NCBI RefSeq assembly: GCF_014905395.1 | Contig: NZ_BNDT01000003.1 | Span: 1 to 64,000 of the forward strand | Direction of reading: 5' to 3' | Origin: Lactococcus taiwanensis | GTDB lineage: Bacteria > Bacillota > Bacilli > Lactobacillales > Streptococcaceae | DNA: 64,000 nucleotides | Shown: one piece after another, positions 18,585-27,905 of the stretch | Layout of the letters: each line of letters opens with the position of its first letter | How positions within the stretch are numbered: the stretch's first letter is position 1 | The notes under the pieces: model-generated | Databases searched by the model: none | The model's input: only the letters and a program-made list of their open reading frames with translations | Told to the model about the DNA's origin: nothing | Program-made: the position numbers and the translations under genes

Positions 18585-19550
18585 ATGCAAGAGATTGATT
18601 TAATCATTGTTGGTGCAGGTCCTGTTGGCCTTTATGCAGCTTTTTACGCGGGAATGCGGGGCTTGTCTGTGGCAATCATCGAATCAGCAGAGGTAGCGGG
18701 CGGCCAGCCGCAAAATCTTTATCCTGAAAAATTAATTTATGATATTGCGGGCTTACCAGCAGTTACTGGAGCTGATTTGACACGTAATCTTTTGGAGCAG
18801 CTGGCGCAAATTCCCCACCGTCTTTTTCTAGGTGAAGCTGTTCAAAAATTAGAAAAAACGAGCACTGGGTTTACGATTACTACTGACCAGGCGGTCAGAA
18901 AAGCAAAAGCGGTCCTTCTAACCACTGGTGCGGGCTTATTAACACCGCGTAAGTTGGGAGTGACGGGTGAGGAAGCACTGGAAGTTTCTGGTAAACTTTC
19001 TTACTTTATCACTTCTTTACAAGCTTTCAAAGGCGAAAAAGTTGCTGTTTTTGGCGGGGGAGATTCAGCCTTAGATTGGGCATTGATGCTTGAAAAAGTA
19101 GCTTCAGAAGTTCATTTAATTCACCGTCGGACCTCTTTTCGGGCGCACGAGCATACAGTAAGGCGTCTAGAAGATTCCTCTATTCAGCTCCACACTCCCT
19201 ATACCCTTTCAGAATTTACAGAAAAAGGTGTCCAGCTTCAAAAAGTTAAGTCTGATTTACTGACAGAGCTGTCAGTAGATAAAATTCTTGTCAATTATGG
19301 CTTTTTGACGAACCAGCTGGATTTGATTGAGGGGCTAGAAGTGACCCGTAATGGTCGGGTGACGGCGAATCGCCAAATGCGCTCTAATATCGAAGGGCTC
19401 TATGTGGCGGGTGATGCGAGTGATTATGAAGGTAAAGTCCCTCTGATGTCAGTTGGTTTTGGGGAAGCGGTGTTAGCTATCAATGCGATGACCCAAGTTT
19501 TAACTTTAGATCATGCCATAAGAAAAGGGCATTCTTCCTCGATTTTTTAA
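18585..19550 (+). CDS. Ferredoxin/flavodoxin-NADP reductase (YumC type)
   Basis: This 321-residue FAD flavoprotein of the thioredoxin-reductase fold has the FAD motif IVGAGPVGLYAAF at the N terminus, the NADPH motif VFGGGDSALDWALML and the FAD motif VAGDASDYEGKVPL near the C terminus. It lacks the CxxC of thioredoxin reductases, which points to the YumC-type ferredoxin-NADP reductase. The ATG at 18585 has AAGGAG six bases upstream; the frame extends further upstream only through the ccpA terminator. Two copies of the window's palindrome lie inside the gene. Confidence 0.88.
   Translation: MQEIDLIIVGAGPVGLYAAFYAGMRGLSVAIIESAEVAGGQPQNLYPEKLIYDIAGLPAVTGADLTRNLLEQLAQIPHRLFLGEAVQKLEKTSTGFTITTDQAVRKAKAVLLTTGAGLLTPRKLGVTGEEALEVSGKLSYFITSLQAFKGEKVAVFGGGDSALDWALMLEKVASEVHLIHRRTSFRAHEHTVRRLEDSSIQLHTPYTLSEFTEKGVQLQKVKSDLLTELSVDKILVNYGFLTNQLDLIEGLEVTRNGRVTANRQMRSNIEGLYVAGDASDYEGKVPLMSVGFGEAVLAINAMTQVLTLDHAIRKGHSSSIF
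18883..18898. repeat. CTGAC-N6-GTCAG palindrome, exact, intragenic
   Basis: The core is CAGGCG. It is inside the ferredoxin-NADP reductase gene and is read as TDQAVR. Confidence 0.95.
19260..19275. repeat. CTGAC-N6-GTCAG palindrome, exact, intragenic
   Basis: The core is AGAGCT. It is inside the same reductase gene and is read as LTELSV. Confidence 0.95.
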
Positions 19551-19557
19551 GAAAAAT

Positions 19558-19587
19558 AAAACGTCGACTTAAAGAAGACGTTTTTTT
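19558..19587 (+). terminator. Terminator of the reductase gene
   Basis: AAACGTC pairs with GACGTTT, followed by seven T. Confidence 0.85.
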
Positions 19588-19602
19588 ATCCTTAAAAGTC
19601 TG

Positions 19603-19618
19603 CTGATGGACGGATCAG
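19603..19618. repeat. Palindrome variant CTGAT-GGACGG-ATCAG
   Basis: Both half-sites carry the T/A change seen in the mapZ copy. It lies between the reductase terminator and the cvpA promoter. Confidence 0.5.
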
Positions 19619-19760
19619 TAAAACGAACAAGCCCAGAGGCTTTTTATAAGTTATGTTATAATGTTATAATAGAAGACGATAAATGAAGTAAGCGAATAAC
19701 CGCGCGCTTCATCTTTAATCTCAGGTGAGATTGCACAGATATAAATATTAGGAAATTCAG

Positions 19761-20321
19761 ATGATTTTAAATTTAATTATTGTTATTGCATTAGTCTGGG
19801 CCTTTATGGTGGGCTATTCTCGAGGTTTGCTCCTCCAGTTGATTTATTGTGTTGGGACTGTGATTGCAGCGCTCATCGCAGGAAGTTACTATCAAGAATT
19901 AGCACAGCAGATTAGTATTTGGGTGCCTTTTTCAAGTGCAACTGAAGGCTCTCACCTTCTTTTGTTTAGTGATAACCTCTTATTCCAATTGGATGAAGCT
20001 TTCTATGCTGGTGCCTCTTTCTTGATTATCTTTACACTAGCTTATGTAGTCGTTCGTTTGATAGGCCTTTTTATAAGAATTACACTAAGCCCACTAGGAA
20101 AGCAAGGAAAAATTATTGCTGGTGTCTTAAGCATAACTACCACTTATTTTGGTTTACAGATGTTGCTTGTTACCCTGAGTCTTGTTCCACTGGCAACTGT
20201 ACAAAGTCATATCGACGCGAGTGGGCTTGCCCGCTTGATGGTTTTACATACCCCGATAACTTCGGATCTTTTACAAAATTTATTTATCGAAAATATTGTC
20301 CATATCAATCCGCTAGCATAG
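19761..20321 (+). CDS. cvpA: CvpA family membrane protein
   Basis: The predicted 186-residue protein has four hydrophobic segments and the CvpA-type N terminus (LIIVIALVWAFMVGYSRGLLLQL). CvpA proteins affect colicin V/bacteriocin export in E. coli and cell-envelope traits elsewhere; the role in this organism is unknown. It sits 37 bases upstream of mutS2, an order shared with other Firmicutes. A TATAAT-rich promoter lies at about 19650-19670. Confidence 0.85.
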   Translation: MILNLIIVIALVWAFMVGYSRGLLLQLIYCVGTVIAALIAGSYYQELAQQISIWVPFSSATEGSHLLLFSDNLLFQLDEAFYAGASFLIIFTLAYVVVRLIGLFIRITLSPLGKQGKIIAGVLSITTTYFGLQMLLVTLSLVPLATVQSHIDASGLARLMVLHTPITSDLLQNLFIENIVHINPLA

Positions 20322-20358
20322 AAATGTTAGCTTTAATTATTTAAGCTGAAAAAATATT

Positions 20359-22689
20359 ATGAATAAAAAAATACTCCAAATATTAGAATATGATAAGGTC
20401 AAAGACCAATTTTTGGAAAACTTGACCACTGCCCAAGGGAAAAAAGAATTGGCAGAATTAGTCCCTCTTACCGATGCCTCTAAAATTCAACTTCTTTTTG
20501 ATGAAGTCGCTGATTTTCAAAGCTTAACGCAAGAAAATGGTCTGCTTAATCTCTCAAAAACTACTGATTTAAGTGAGATTCTACGTCGCTTAGAACTTGA
20601 AGCAAGTCTTAATGGAAAAGAATTTGTTGAGATTAAAAAAGTAATTCAAGTGGGTTTGAATATCACCCGTTTTTTTGCGGAAGCTGAAAACGTTGAAACT
20701 CCCGCTTTGGATGTGACCCTTGACAAACTGACAGACCTGTCAGCACTGATGAAAATGCTCGAGATTTTTGACAACGCGGGGAGCTTATATGATAATGCTA
20801 GCCCAGAGTTGATGCATATTCGCGGTGCAATCAAAACGCACCAGGCAGAGATTCGCAAGATTATGCAAGAGCTGCTAAATAAGAATCTTTCTGCTTTATC
20901 GGAAAATGTCATCACCATCCGTAATGAGCGACAGGTTTTACCTGTTAAGGCGGAGAATAAAAATAAGATTCCGGGCGTGGTGCATGATATGTCTGCCTCA
21001 GGACAAACGCTCTATATTGAGCCCAATGCAGTAGTGAGTTTAAATAACAAACTCAATCAGAAACGGATGGAAGAAAAAAATGAAATGACGCGAATTTATC
21101 GCGAACTTTCGGTTCAACTTAAACCGTTTACCCCAGAACTTCGTCAGAATGCTTGGTTGATTGGGCATATTGATTTTATTCGGGCCAAGTATCTTTATCT
21201 TGTAGCCCATAAGGCTACTTTGCCTGAAATGGTGACACAAAAAGATATTATCCTTTTTGAGGCACGCCATCCGTTGATTGATCCAAAGGTAGTTGTCGCT
21301 AACGATATCAAATTTGATGCGCAATTAAATACCATTGTCATTACGGGGCCTAACACGGGTGGGAAAACCATCACCTTGAAAACAGTTGGATTATTGACCG
21401 CCTTGGCTCAGTCAGGACTTCCTATCTTAGCAAGTGAAGGGAGTCGCATCCATCTTTTTGATGAAATCTTTGCTGATATTGGGGATGAACAGTCAATTGA
21501 GCAAAGTCTTTCCACTTTTTCAAGCCATATGACCAATATCGTCCGAATCTTGAGTGAAGCGAATGAAAAGAGTTTAGTCCTCTTTGATGAGTTGGGTGCT
21601 GGGACAGATCCTAAAGAGGGAGCAGCGTTAGCAATAGCTATCCTTGAAAAACTGCGTGCTGGTCAAGTGAAAACGATGGCGAGCACCCATTACCCTGAGT
21701 TGAAGGCCTATGGGGTAGAGACTGATCAGGTTATTAATGCCAGCATGGAATTTGATATTGATCAAATGCAACCTACTTACCATTTACAGTTGGGCGTACC
21801 TGGACGTTCTAACGCCTTAGAAATATCTCGGCGTTTGGGACTCTCTGAGGATATTATTCATCAAGCAAGTGATCAACTCTCAGATAGCGAGCATGATGTC
21901 AATGAGATGATCCAAAAACTTGAGGAAAAAACGCATGAGGTAATCGAGCGTACGCGCCATATTAAACAGATTGAGCGCGAGAATCTTACCCTACACAAGG
22001 ATTTAACAAAAGTTTATCAGCAAGTCAATCGTCAAAGAGAATCTGAACTTGAAAAAGCGCATAAAGAAGCACAAGAAGTTGTGAAAAAAGCAAGTCTTGA
22101 AGCGCAAGAGATTTTGAAAAATCTTAATGAGAAGGCTGCACTGAAGCCCCATGAAATCATTGCTGCTCGAGCTGAGCTTGAGGCCTTAGCACCAACCATT
22201 GACTTCAGTAAAAATAAAGTCCTCAAAAAAGCAAAAGCACAGCGTGGACTCAAGCAGGGGGCACAGGTCAATGTCATCTCTTATGGTCAACCTGGTAAAT
22301 TAATTCGCCTTGAAAAAGATGGGCGTTGGACTGTACAGATGGGCGCTATTACGACGCGACTGTCAGAAGATCAGTTTGAACTAATAGAAACTGAAGCGCA
22401 AAAACAAACAAAAACAAAAAATGTCAATAAAAAAGTAACGAGTAAAGTTAAGGCCCAACTTGATCTAAGAGGGATGCGTTATGAAGAAGCCGAGCTAGAG
22501 TTAGAAAACTATATCGATCAAGCCCTCTTAGCTAATCTTATCCAGATTACGATTGTTCATGGGATTGGTACCGGAGTAATTCGCGAGATGGTGCAGAAAA
22601 AACTACAAAAGCATCGTCATATCAAGTCTTACGACTATGCACCTATCAATGCTGGGGGTTCTGGGGCAACTATTGCGATCCTTAAATAA
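20359..22689 (+). CDS. mutS2: MutS2 (RqcU) endonuclease/ATPase
   Basis: MutS2 (776 residues) was first linked to recombination suppression and is now known in B. subtilis to act on collided ribosomes. The MutS-type ATPase has Walker A GPNTGGKT (about 330-337) and Walker B VLFDELGAGTDP. A coiled-coil region follows (about 510-620). The C-terminal Smr domain has LDLRGMRYEEAE (from about 700) and HGIGTGVI. It lacks the mismatch-recognition domain of MutS. The start is supported by cvpA spacing although the ribosome site is weak. Confidence 0.94.
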   Translation: MNKKILQILEYDKVKDQFLENLTTAQGKKELAELVPLTDASKIQLLFDEVADFQSLTQENGLLNLSKTTDLSEILRRLELEASLNGKEFVEIKKVIQVGLNITRFFAEAENVETPALDVTLDKLTDLSALMKMLEIFDNAGSLYDNASPELMHIRGAIKTHQAEIRKIMQELLNKNLSALSENVITIRNERQVLPVKAENKNKIPGVVHDMSASGQTLYIEPNAVVSLNNKLNQKRMEEKNEMTRIYRELSVQLKPFTPELRQNAWLIGHIDFIRAKYLYLVAHKATLPEMVTQKDIILFEARHPLIDPKVVVANDIKFDAQLNTIVITGPNTGGKTITLKTVGLLTALAQSGLPILASEGSRIHLFDEIFADIGDEQSIEQSLSTFSSHMTNIVRILSEANEKSLVLFDELGAGTDPKEGAALAIAILEKLRAGQVKTMASTHYPELKAYGVETDQVINASMEFDIDQMQPTYHLQLGVPGRSNALEISRRLGLSEDIIHQASDQLSDSEHDVNEMIQKLEEKTHEVIERTRHIKQIERENLTLHKDLTKVYQQVNRQRESELEKAHKEAQEVVKKASLEAQEILKNLNEKAALKPHEIIAARAELEALAPTIDFSKNKVLKKAKAQRGLKQGAQVNVISYGQPGKLIRLEKDGRWTVQMGAITTRLSEDQFELIETEAQKQTKTKNVNKKVTSKVKAQLDLRGMRYEEAELELENYIDQALLANLIQITIVHGIGTGVIREMVQKKLQKHRHIKSYDYAPINAGGSGATIAILK
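20728..20743. repeat. CTGAC-N6-GTCAG palindrome, exact, intragenic
   Basis: The core is AGACCT. It is inside mutS2 and is read as LTDLSA. Confidence 0.95.
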
Positions 22690-22754
22690 GAAGGAGCAAT
22701 AACCAAAAAGCAAATTGTTTGTATAATTCTATATAATTTGCTACAATAAAGATA

Positions 22755-22972
22755 GTTAAACGAGGTTGCATCTCAGAGAAACTCAATACGCTTTCGCTTG
22801 TTCCGAGTCGTCGTGGGCAAACGTAGCCGTAATAACCTCATGATGGCTAATCATTGACAGGTTGTTTAAGACGGGGAGGTGGATTTAAAGTTCTTCCGTT
22901 GCAAAGTCGTATTGAGCAACCGCTCTGAGTTGATGTCATCCAGTCCATCTACCTTTTGGTAGGTGGGCTTTT
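22755..22972 (+). ncRNA. Structured RNA, 6S RNA-like
   Basis: The gap between mutS2 and trxA has a promoter (TACAAT with upstream TTGTAT, 17 bases apart), then about 215 nt that fold into one long interrupted hairpin. CTCAGAG and CTCAATACG on the 5' side pair with CGTATTGAG and CTCTGAG on the 3' side, enclosing a large central region. It ends in a hairpin CCATCTACC/GGTAGGTGG plus a short T run. Length and shape fit 6S RNA, which binds RNA polymerase, but I cannot match conserved 6S bases. The boundaries are estimated. Confidence 0.5.
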
Positions 22973-22973
22973 G
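22945..22973 (+). terminator. Terminator of the 6S-like RNA
   Basis: CCATCTACC-TTTT-GGTAGGTGG with a weak CTTTT tail. Confidence 0.7.
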
Positions 22974-23060
22974 CGCTGAAAATCTCTTTCCTTGAATTTC
23001 CTTGGAATTTACTCTAAAATAGTCTTACTAAGTAAAAAAACCACTTCGAAGGAGAAAGTC

Positions 23061-23375
23061 ATGGAATATAATATTACTGATGCAACGTTTGATGAAGAAA
23101 CAAAAGAAGGGCTTGTTTTAATTGATTTTTGGGCAACTTGGTGTGGCCCATGTCGCATGCAAGCGCCAATTTTGGAACAACTTTCCGAAGAACTTGACGA
23201 ATCAGAACTTAAAATTTGCAAAATGGATGTTGATGAAAACCCAGCAACAGCTCAAGGATTTGGCATTATGTCTATCCCAACATTGATGTTCAAAAAAGAT
23301 GGTGAAGAAGTAAAACGCATTGTTGGTGTTCAAACAAAAGCACAACTTAAAGCTGCTATTGCTGAATTATCATAA
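23061..23375 (+). CDS. trxA: Thioredoxin
   Basis: Thioredoxin (104 residues) reduces protein disulfides using thioredoxin reductase. The active site WCGPC lies at residues 27-31 in [14 protein letters not shown], and the cis-Pro motif [11 protein letters not shown] follows. The ATG at 23061 is preceded by GAAGGAG; upstream in-frame ATGs are part of the leader. A promoter TTGAAT-17-TAAAAT lies just before it, so it is transcribed separately from mutS2. One copy of the window's palindrome serves as its terminator stem. Confidence 0.95.
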   Translation: MEYNITDATFDEETKEGLVLIDFWATWCGPCRMQAPILEQLSEELDESELKICKMDVDENPATAQGFGIMSIPTLMFKKDGEEVKRIVGVQTKAQLKAAIAELS

Positions 23376-23376
23376 T

Positions 23377-23409
23377 AAAAAATGCTGACAGCCCTGTCAG
23401 TATTTTTTT
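23377..23409 (+). terminator. Terminator of trxA built on the palindrome
   Basis: AAAATGCTGACAG and CTGTCAGTATTTT flank CC and are followed by T7. The stem is the CTGAC-N6-GTCAG repeat extended by A/T runs. Confidence 0.88.
23385..23400. repeat. CTGAC-N6-GTCAG palindrome, exact
   Basis: The core is AGCCCT. It forms the trxA terminator stem. Confidence 0.95.
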
Positions 23410-23507
23410 GTTCAAGGTGTTTATGACTTCTAAAGTGGGCGTGACAAAAAGAGCGGAAAATGATATGATTGTTAAAGCAAAAATACAACGAAACAAAGGA
23501 GTTGACG

Positions 23508-23711
23508 ATGTCAAAGAAGAAAGATACAGAACTTGAGATTATTGACACTACTGACGGTGCGGTCATTAAAAGCGGTAAAAAAACCATTGCTGAAATTAAA
23601 GAAGAATTTGGAACGTTTGTCGTGAAGGTATCAGGTAAAGAAGTAGCGGTCGTACGAACTTTTGAGGAAGCACTTGAAGAAGGCATTAAGGCTTATAATT
23701 TATCTGTTTAA
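23508..23711 (+). CDS. DUF2969 family protein
   Basis: This 67-residue protein fits DUF2969, a small family of lactic acid bacteria of unknown function. It is soluble and rich in Lys/Glu, with GKKTIAEIKEEFGTF and a C-terminal FEEALEEGIKAYNL. The ATG at 23508 is preceded by AAAGGAG; an upstream in-frame start at 23469 lacks a ribosome site. A one-mismatch copy of the palindrome lies within it. Confidence 0.8.
   Translation: MSKKKDTELEIIDTTDGAVIKSGKKTIAEIKEEFGTFVVKVSGKEVAVVRTFEEALEEGIKAYNLSV
23551..23566. repeat. CTGAC-N6-GTCAG palindrome, one mismatch (last base T)
   Basis: The core is GGTGCG. It lies inside the DUF2969 gene and is read as TDGAVI. Confidence 0.6.
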
Positions 23712-23772
23712 TCTCTTATTTTGTGAGGAGAAAGTTTCAAAAAAATTATAAATACTTTTTATGAGCTCAAAC

Positions 23773-23801
23773 TTGAAATTTATGTTAAAGTTTGATAAAA
23801 T
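23773..23801 (+). promoter_or_regulatory. tRNA-Gln promoter
   Basis: TTGAAA and TAAAAT are 17 bases apart, with the -10 ending 24 bases before the tRNA. Confidence 0.7.
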
Positions 23802-23825
23802 ATTCTCGTTGTCACAAAATAACAG

Positions 23826-23897
23826 TGGGGTATAGCCAAGCGGTAAGGCAAGGGACTTTGACTCCCTCATGCGTTGGTTCGAATCCAGCTACCCCAG
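23826..23897 (+). tRNA. tRNA-Gln (anticodon TTG)
   Basis: A 72-nt cloverleaf with acceptor TGGGGTA/TACCCCA, D arm AGCCAAGCGGTAAGGC, anticodon loop CTTTGAC (TTG) and T arm GGTTCGAATCC. CCA is not encoded. It is monocistronic, with a T-rich hairpin after it. Confidence 0.95.
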
Positions 23898-23928
23898 TTA
23901 GTCTTCGAAAATTGAGAAAATAAAAAGA

Positions 23929-23957
23929 GAAAAGGGAACAGTTTTCCCTTTTTTTCT
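23929..23957 (+). terminator. Terminator after tRNA-Gln
   Basis: AAGGGAA and TTCCCTT stem followed by a T run. Confidence 0.8.
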
Positions 23958-24013
23958 TTTTCTAAAATATGCTAGAATAAAGAAAGAAGTTATGGGAAAG
24001 TAAGGAGAAATTT

Positions 24014-24706
24014 ATGAGAAGAACTAAAATTGTTGTTCCAGTAATGCTGACAGAGCCGTCAGATCTTGAACGGGTTAATATCAATGATTATGAAGATGTA
24101 GATTTGATTGAGTGGCGTGCTGATTTTTTATCAGAAGAAGATATTTTAATTCTTGCTCCGCAATTCTTTGAAAAATTTAAGGATTTTAAAGTTTTATTTA
24201 CTTTACGAACAGTGCGAGAGGGGGGTAATATTCAACTTTCAGAGAAGAAATATTTAGCTTTACTTCAAAAAATTCTAACTTATAATCCTGCCTACATTGA
24301 CATAGAGTATTTTACACATGGGCGCGCCCTCCATCAGCTGGGGGCTTTCGCTGATAAAATCGTCTTGTCTTACCATAATTTTGAGGAAGTACCGACAGAT
24401 TTAACCAAGCGCCTGTTAAAAATGCATCAAGAAAAGACAGCTTATGTGAAAGTTGCAGTGATGCCGGGTCACGAATGCGATGTGCTTGATTTAATGCAGA
24501 TCACCCGAGATTTGACATTGGAATACGGTGAAAAGTTCATTACTATGGCCATGGGTGAGCTAGGGCGGCTTACCCGTATTTCGGGCTATTTGACGGGATC
24601 ATGTTGGACCTTTGCGAGTTTGACAGCGGAAAGTGCGCCCGGACAGCTTTCTCTCCAGCACACTCGCCAAATCCTAGATTTACTAGAGTCTGATTTAACT
24701 GAGTGA
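24014..24706 (+). CDS. aroD: 3-Dehydroquinate dehydratase, type I
   Basis: Type I dehydroquinase (230 residues) catalyses the third step of the shikimate pathway through a Schiff base. The catalytic His lies in VLSYHNFEEVP and the Schiff-base Lys in AYVKVAVMP; the N-terminal substrate motif is DLIEWRADF. AAGGAG precedes the ATG. The palindrome lies in the first 20 codons (LTEPSD), showing that even this start region tolerates it. It stands apart from other aro genes in the window. Confidence 0.93.
   Translation: MRRTKIVVPVMLTEPSDLERVNINDYEDVDLIEWRADFLSEEDILILAPQFFEKFKDFKVLFTLRTVREGGNIQLSEKKYLALLQKILTYNPAYIDIEYFTHGRALHQLGAFADKIVLSYHNFEEVPTDLTKRLLKMHQEKTAYVKVAVMPGHECDVLDLMQITRDLTLEYGEKFITMAMGELGRLTRISGYLTGSCWTFASLTAESAPGQLSLQHTRQILDLLESDLTE
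24047..24062. repeat. CTGAC-N6-GTCAG palindrome, exact, intragenic
   Basis: The core is AGAGCC. It is in aroD codons 12-17, read as LTEPSD. Confidence 0.95.
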
Positions 24707-24826
24707 GCAGTGTCACCCCCCTAATTGTTCGATAATAGCGGATATTTTTTTCGCTTATTACATGATATTTGGAAAATACCGAATGCTTTTAGGGTGAAAA
24801 TGCTATAATAAAGAGTAAAAAGATTA

Positions 24827-24842
24827 CTGACAGAGCTGTCAG
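24827..24842. repeat. CTGAC-N6-GTCAG palindrome, exact
   Basis: The core is AGAGCT. It lies between the purB -10 box and its ribosome site and is extended to TTA...TAA on both sides. Confidence 0.95.
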
Positions 24843-24860
24843 TAAAAAAAGGAGTAAAAA

Positions 24861-26156
24861 GTGGTTATCAGTCGTTATTCACGCCCAGAAATGGCAAATA
24901 TTTGGTCAGAAGAAAATAAATATAAGGCATGGCTTGAAGTCGAAATCCTTGCGGATGAAGCTTGGGCAGAGCTTGGGGAAATCCCAACAGAAGATGTTCA
25001 AAAGATTCGCCAAAATGCTAGCTTTGATGTAGCGCGCATCTTGGAAATTGAAAAAGAAACACGCCACGACGTGGTGGCCTTCACACGTGCCGTGTCAGAA
25101 ACTTTAGGTGAAGAACGCAAATGGGTGCATTATGGTCTGACCTCAACAGACGTCGTTGATACAGCTTATGGTTATCTTTATAAACAAGCCAATGATATTT
25201 TGCGCGAGGACCTAAAAAACTTCGCAGAAATTGTTAAAAATAAAGCTTTAGAGCATAAATACACCGTCATGATGGGTCGAACTCACGGCGTTCACGCTGA
25301 ACCAACAACTTTTGGCTTGAAATTAGCCACTTGGTACAGCGAAATGAAACGAAACATTGAACGTTTTGAACATGCTGCGAAAGCTGTTGAAGCTGGGAAA
25401 ATTTCTGGTGCTGTTGGAACATTTGCTAATATTCCTCCCTTTGTTGAAGCCTATGTTTGTGAAAAATTAGGGACGCGTCCACAAGAAATTTCAACACAAG
25501 TCTTACCACGTGATTTACATGCAGAATACTTCCAAACGTTGGCGCTCATTGCGACTTCTATTGAACGCATGGCCACAGAAATCCGTGGCTTGCAAAAATC
25601 TGAACAACGTGAAGTTGAAGAATTCTTTGCTAAAGGTCAAAAAGGCTCATCCGCAATGCCACACAAACGTAACCCAATTGGTTCTGAAAATATGACCGGT
25701 TTAGCCCGCGTTATTCGTGGACATGCCATTACAGCTCTTGAAGATGTTAGTCTTTGGCATGAACGTGACATTTCACACAGTTCTGCTGAACGCATCATTG
25801 CACCAGATACAACAGAATTATTGGATTACATGTTGAATCGTTTTGGGAATATCGTTAAAAACTTGACTGTTTTCCCAGAAAATATGAAACGAAATATGGA
25901 TGCGACTTTTGGCTTGATTTACAGTCAACATGTCATGTTAATGTTGATTGAAAAGGGAATGACGCGTGAAGCAGCTTACGATTTAGTTCAACCTTTGACT
26001 GCAAAATCTTGGGATGAACAAGTGATGTTTAGACCCTTGCTTGAAGAAAATGAACAAATTCGTCAGTATTTGAATGATGAAGCTATTGATAAAGCTTTTG
26101 ATTACAATTATCATTTAACAAGAATCGATGAAATTTTTGACCGTGTCTTTGACTAA
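24861..26156 (+). CDS. purB: Adenylosuccinate lyase
   Basis: PurB (431 residues) acts twice in purine synthesis, cleaving SAICAR and adenylosuccinate to release fumarate. The fumarase/aspartase-superfamily signature [11 protein letters not shown] (about residues 262-272) holds the mobile catalytic loop, with the TGRTHG-like motif [16 protein letters not shown] upstream. It starts with GTG ([14 protein letters not shown]), supported by AAAGGAG. A TATAAT box lies at about 24803. It is monocistronic here. Confidence 0.95.
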   Translation: MVISRYSRPEMANIWSEENKYKAWLEVEILADEAWAELGEIPTEDVQKIRQNASFDVARILEIEKETRHDVVAFTRAVSETLGEERKWVHYGLTSTDVVDTAYGYLYKQANDILREDLKNFAEIVKNKALEHKYTVMMGRTHGVHAEPTTFGLKLATWYSEMKRNIERFEHAAKAVEAGKISGAVGTFANIPPFVEAYVCEKLGTRPQEISTQVLPRDLHAEYFQTLALIATSIERMATEIRGLQKSEQREVEEFFAKGQKGSSAMPHKRNPIGSENMTGLARVIRGHAITALEDVSLWHERDISHSSAERIIAPDTTELLDYMLNRFGNIVKNLTVFPENMKRNMDATFGLIYSQHVMLMLIEKGMTREAAYDLVQPLTAKSWDEQVMFRPLLEENEQIRQYLNDEAIDKAFDYNYHLTRIDEIFDRVFD

Positions 26157-26458
26157 GCTGATGCTGTAGCCCCTAAAAAGGCTTTGCAAGTTCCCTATGA
26201 TGAATTCGCCATTTTATCCTGTGGATAAGGATAATATTGCTGAACATCAATGGTGAGATAAAAATAAAAATTCTGTCGCTAAGACAGAGTTTTTTTATAA
26301 AAAAGAAGACACTGTAGCAAGTAAACTCCTAAAATTGATCACATAATATTTTTAAACTTCGCAAAAAGCAAATTTTATAATATAATAGTATGTTGGGGCT
26401 CTTTTTAAACTTTCAATGAAAGAATTTAAGCTAGTCCACCTTAAAAAAAGGAGAAGAA
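26157..26458. other. Gene-free stretch between purB and the MFS gene
   Basis: It contains the purB terminator (26266-26297) and a likely promoter for the transporter (TATAAT-type sequence near 26378-26390). A short dyad TTATCC-TGT-GGATAA lies at about 26214. No further coding frame or RNA is evident. Confidence 0.6.
26266..26297 (+). terminator. Terminator downstream of purB
   Basis: TCTGTC-GCTAA-GACAGA flanked by A and T runs. Confidence 0.88.
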
Positions 26459-27889
26459 ATGACAGAAACACAGACTTCAAAAAAATCTGGCGATGATCAG
26501 GGTTCAATCATCGTTCTCATGTTAGCTTTAATGATTGCCATCTTTGCCTTTCAATTGAACGCTTCAATGCTTTCACCTGCTTTGGTAACAATGCAAGAAC
26601 AATTGCACACAAGCGCTTCAGCGATTGCTTTGACTCAGACCATCTTTTTTACAGCAGCAGCACTTTTTGCTTTATTTTTACCTCGCTTAGCAGACTTGAT
26701 TGGTCGTAAAAAGGTCTTACTTGGGATGTTGATTTTGACAGGAATAGGATGCCTTATTTCTGGGCTTGCAACCAATGTGGGGGTATTGATGATTGGGCGA
26801 ATACTACAGGGGGCAGCTGGTCCTATCGTTCCACTTTGCTTAATCATGCTTCATGTGAGAGTGACAGAAGGGAAAAGATATGCAAAATTGATGGCTATCT
26901 TAACTTCTGTCAATGGTGGGATTGCTGGTGTTGACGCTTTAGCTGGTGGCTGGCTGGTAAGTCATGGCGGCTTTCGCTCTGTATTTTTAACGATGGCACT
27001 GACAGCCGTATTGGCTGTCATCTTAGTAGCCATTGGGACGGAAGAGTCGACAGCAAAGCAAACCCCCCGTATGGATTGGGGCGGAGTAGTACTTTTAGTT
27101 ATTGCAATGGGCGCTTTGCTAACAGCTGCCAATGCGTTGCAAGGAAGTTTTGGAAACATTGGTTTATCCAATGGGATGCTCGCTCTTATTTTATTTATTA
27201 TTGGTATTGTCTGTTTCGTTGGCTTTTGGCAAGTTGAAAAGCGTGTAAGTGATCCGATGGTCCCTATTCATTATTTGAAACAACGTCGTACTTGGGGTCT
27301 TTTATTGACTACGCTCCTTGCAATGACGGGTGTCTTTGCAATTATGAATGGGATCATACCTGCTCTAGGTCAAGATAAAAACTTCGGCTTAGGGTTAGGC
27401 GCTGATCTCGTCTCATTTGTTACTTTGACGCCTTATGCCGTGGCAGGATTAGTTTTTGGACCTATTTCAGGTGTACTGGCTGCTCGCTTTGGTTTTGCTA
27501 AAGTATTACGAGCTGGATTATTGGCAACTGTATTAGGTTTTGGGCTAACTATAGCTGGTGCACTTAAGCCTTCTATTTGGTTATTGCTTTTACTTTCTAT
27601 CTTCATTGGGATTACTTATGCCGGTATTACTAATATTATGCTCAATGGGCTCGGTATTGTACTTTCTCCAGAAGATAATCCCGGCTACCTTCCTGGATTA
27701 AACGCGGGCATGTTCAACCTTGGAGCAGGTTTGAGCTTTATTATATTATATGCTGTTCCTTCTGCTATGCATACTACGGTCGGTGGAAGTACAACAGGCT
27801 ATGTTGCAGGCATTGTTACTGGTCTGGTTCTAGTAATTATTGCTTTCTTTACCTCATTTTTAATTCCGGATCCTAAAACAACGAAGTAA
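26459..27889 (+). CDS. MFS transporter, DHA2-like multidrug type
   Basis: The predicted 476-residue integral membrane protein has about 14 hydrophobic segments. The MFS loop 2-3 motif is visible as LADLIGRKKVLL, and motif C-like Gly/Pro-rich sequence lies in RILQGAAGPIVPL. These suggest a drug/proton antiporter of the DHA2 (EmrB) type. The substrate is unknown. AAAGGAG precedes the ATG. It is a single-gene unit ended by a 22-bp palindromic terminator. Confidence 0.8.
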   Translation: MTETQTSKKSGDDQGSIIVLMLALMIAIFAFQLNASMLSPALVTMQEQLHTSASAIALTQTIFFTAAALFALFLPRLADLIGRKKVLLGMLILTGIGCLISGLATNVGVLMIGRILQGAAGPIVPLCLIMLHVRVTEGKRYAKLMAILTSVNGGIAGVDALAGGWLVSHGGFRSVFLTMALTAVLAVILVAIGTEESTAKQTPRMDWGGVVLLVIAMGALLTAANALQGSFGNIGLSNGMLALILFIIGIVCFVGFWQVEKRVSDPMVPIHYLKQRRTWGLLLTTLLAMTGVFAIMNGIIPALGQDKNFGLGLGADLVSFVTLTPYAVAGLVFGPISGVLAARFGFAKVLRAGLLATVLGFGLTIAGALKPSIWLLLLLSIFIGITYAGITNIMLNGLGIVLSPEDNPGYLPGLNAGMFNLGAGLSFIILYAVPSAMHTTVGGSTTGYVAGIVTGLVLVIIAFFTSFLIPDPKTTK

Positions 27890-27905
27890 ATACTAAAATT
27901 TTTCT

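Noticed and set aside
26997-27021. Inverted repeat TGACAGCC-GTATT-GGCTGTCA inside the MFS gene
   Set aside because: It begins like the palindrome family but has longer arms and a different spacing, so it does not fit CTGAC-N6-GTCAG and was not counted.
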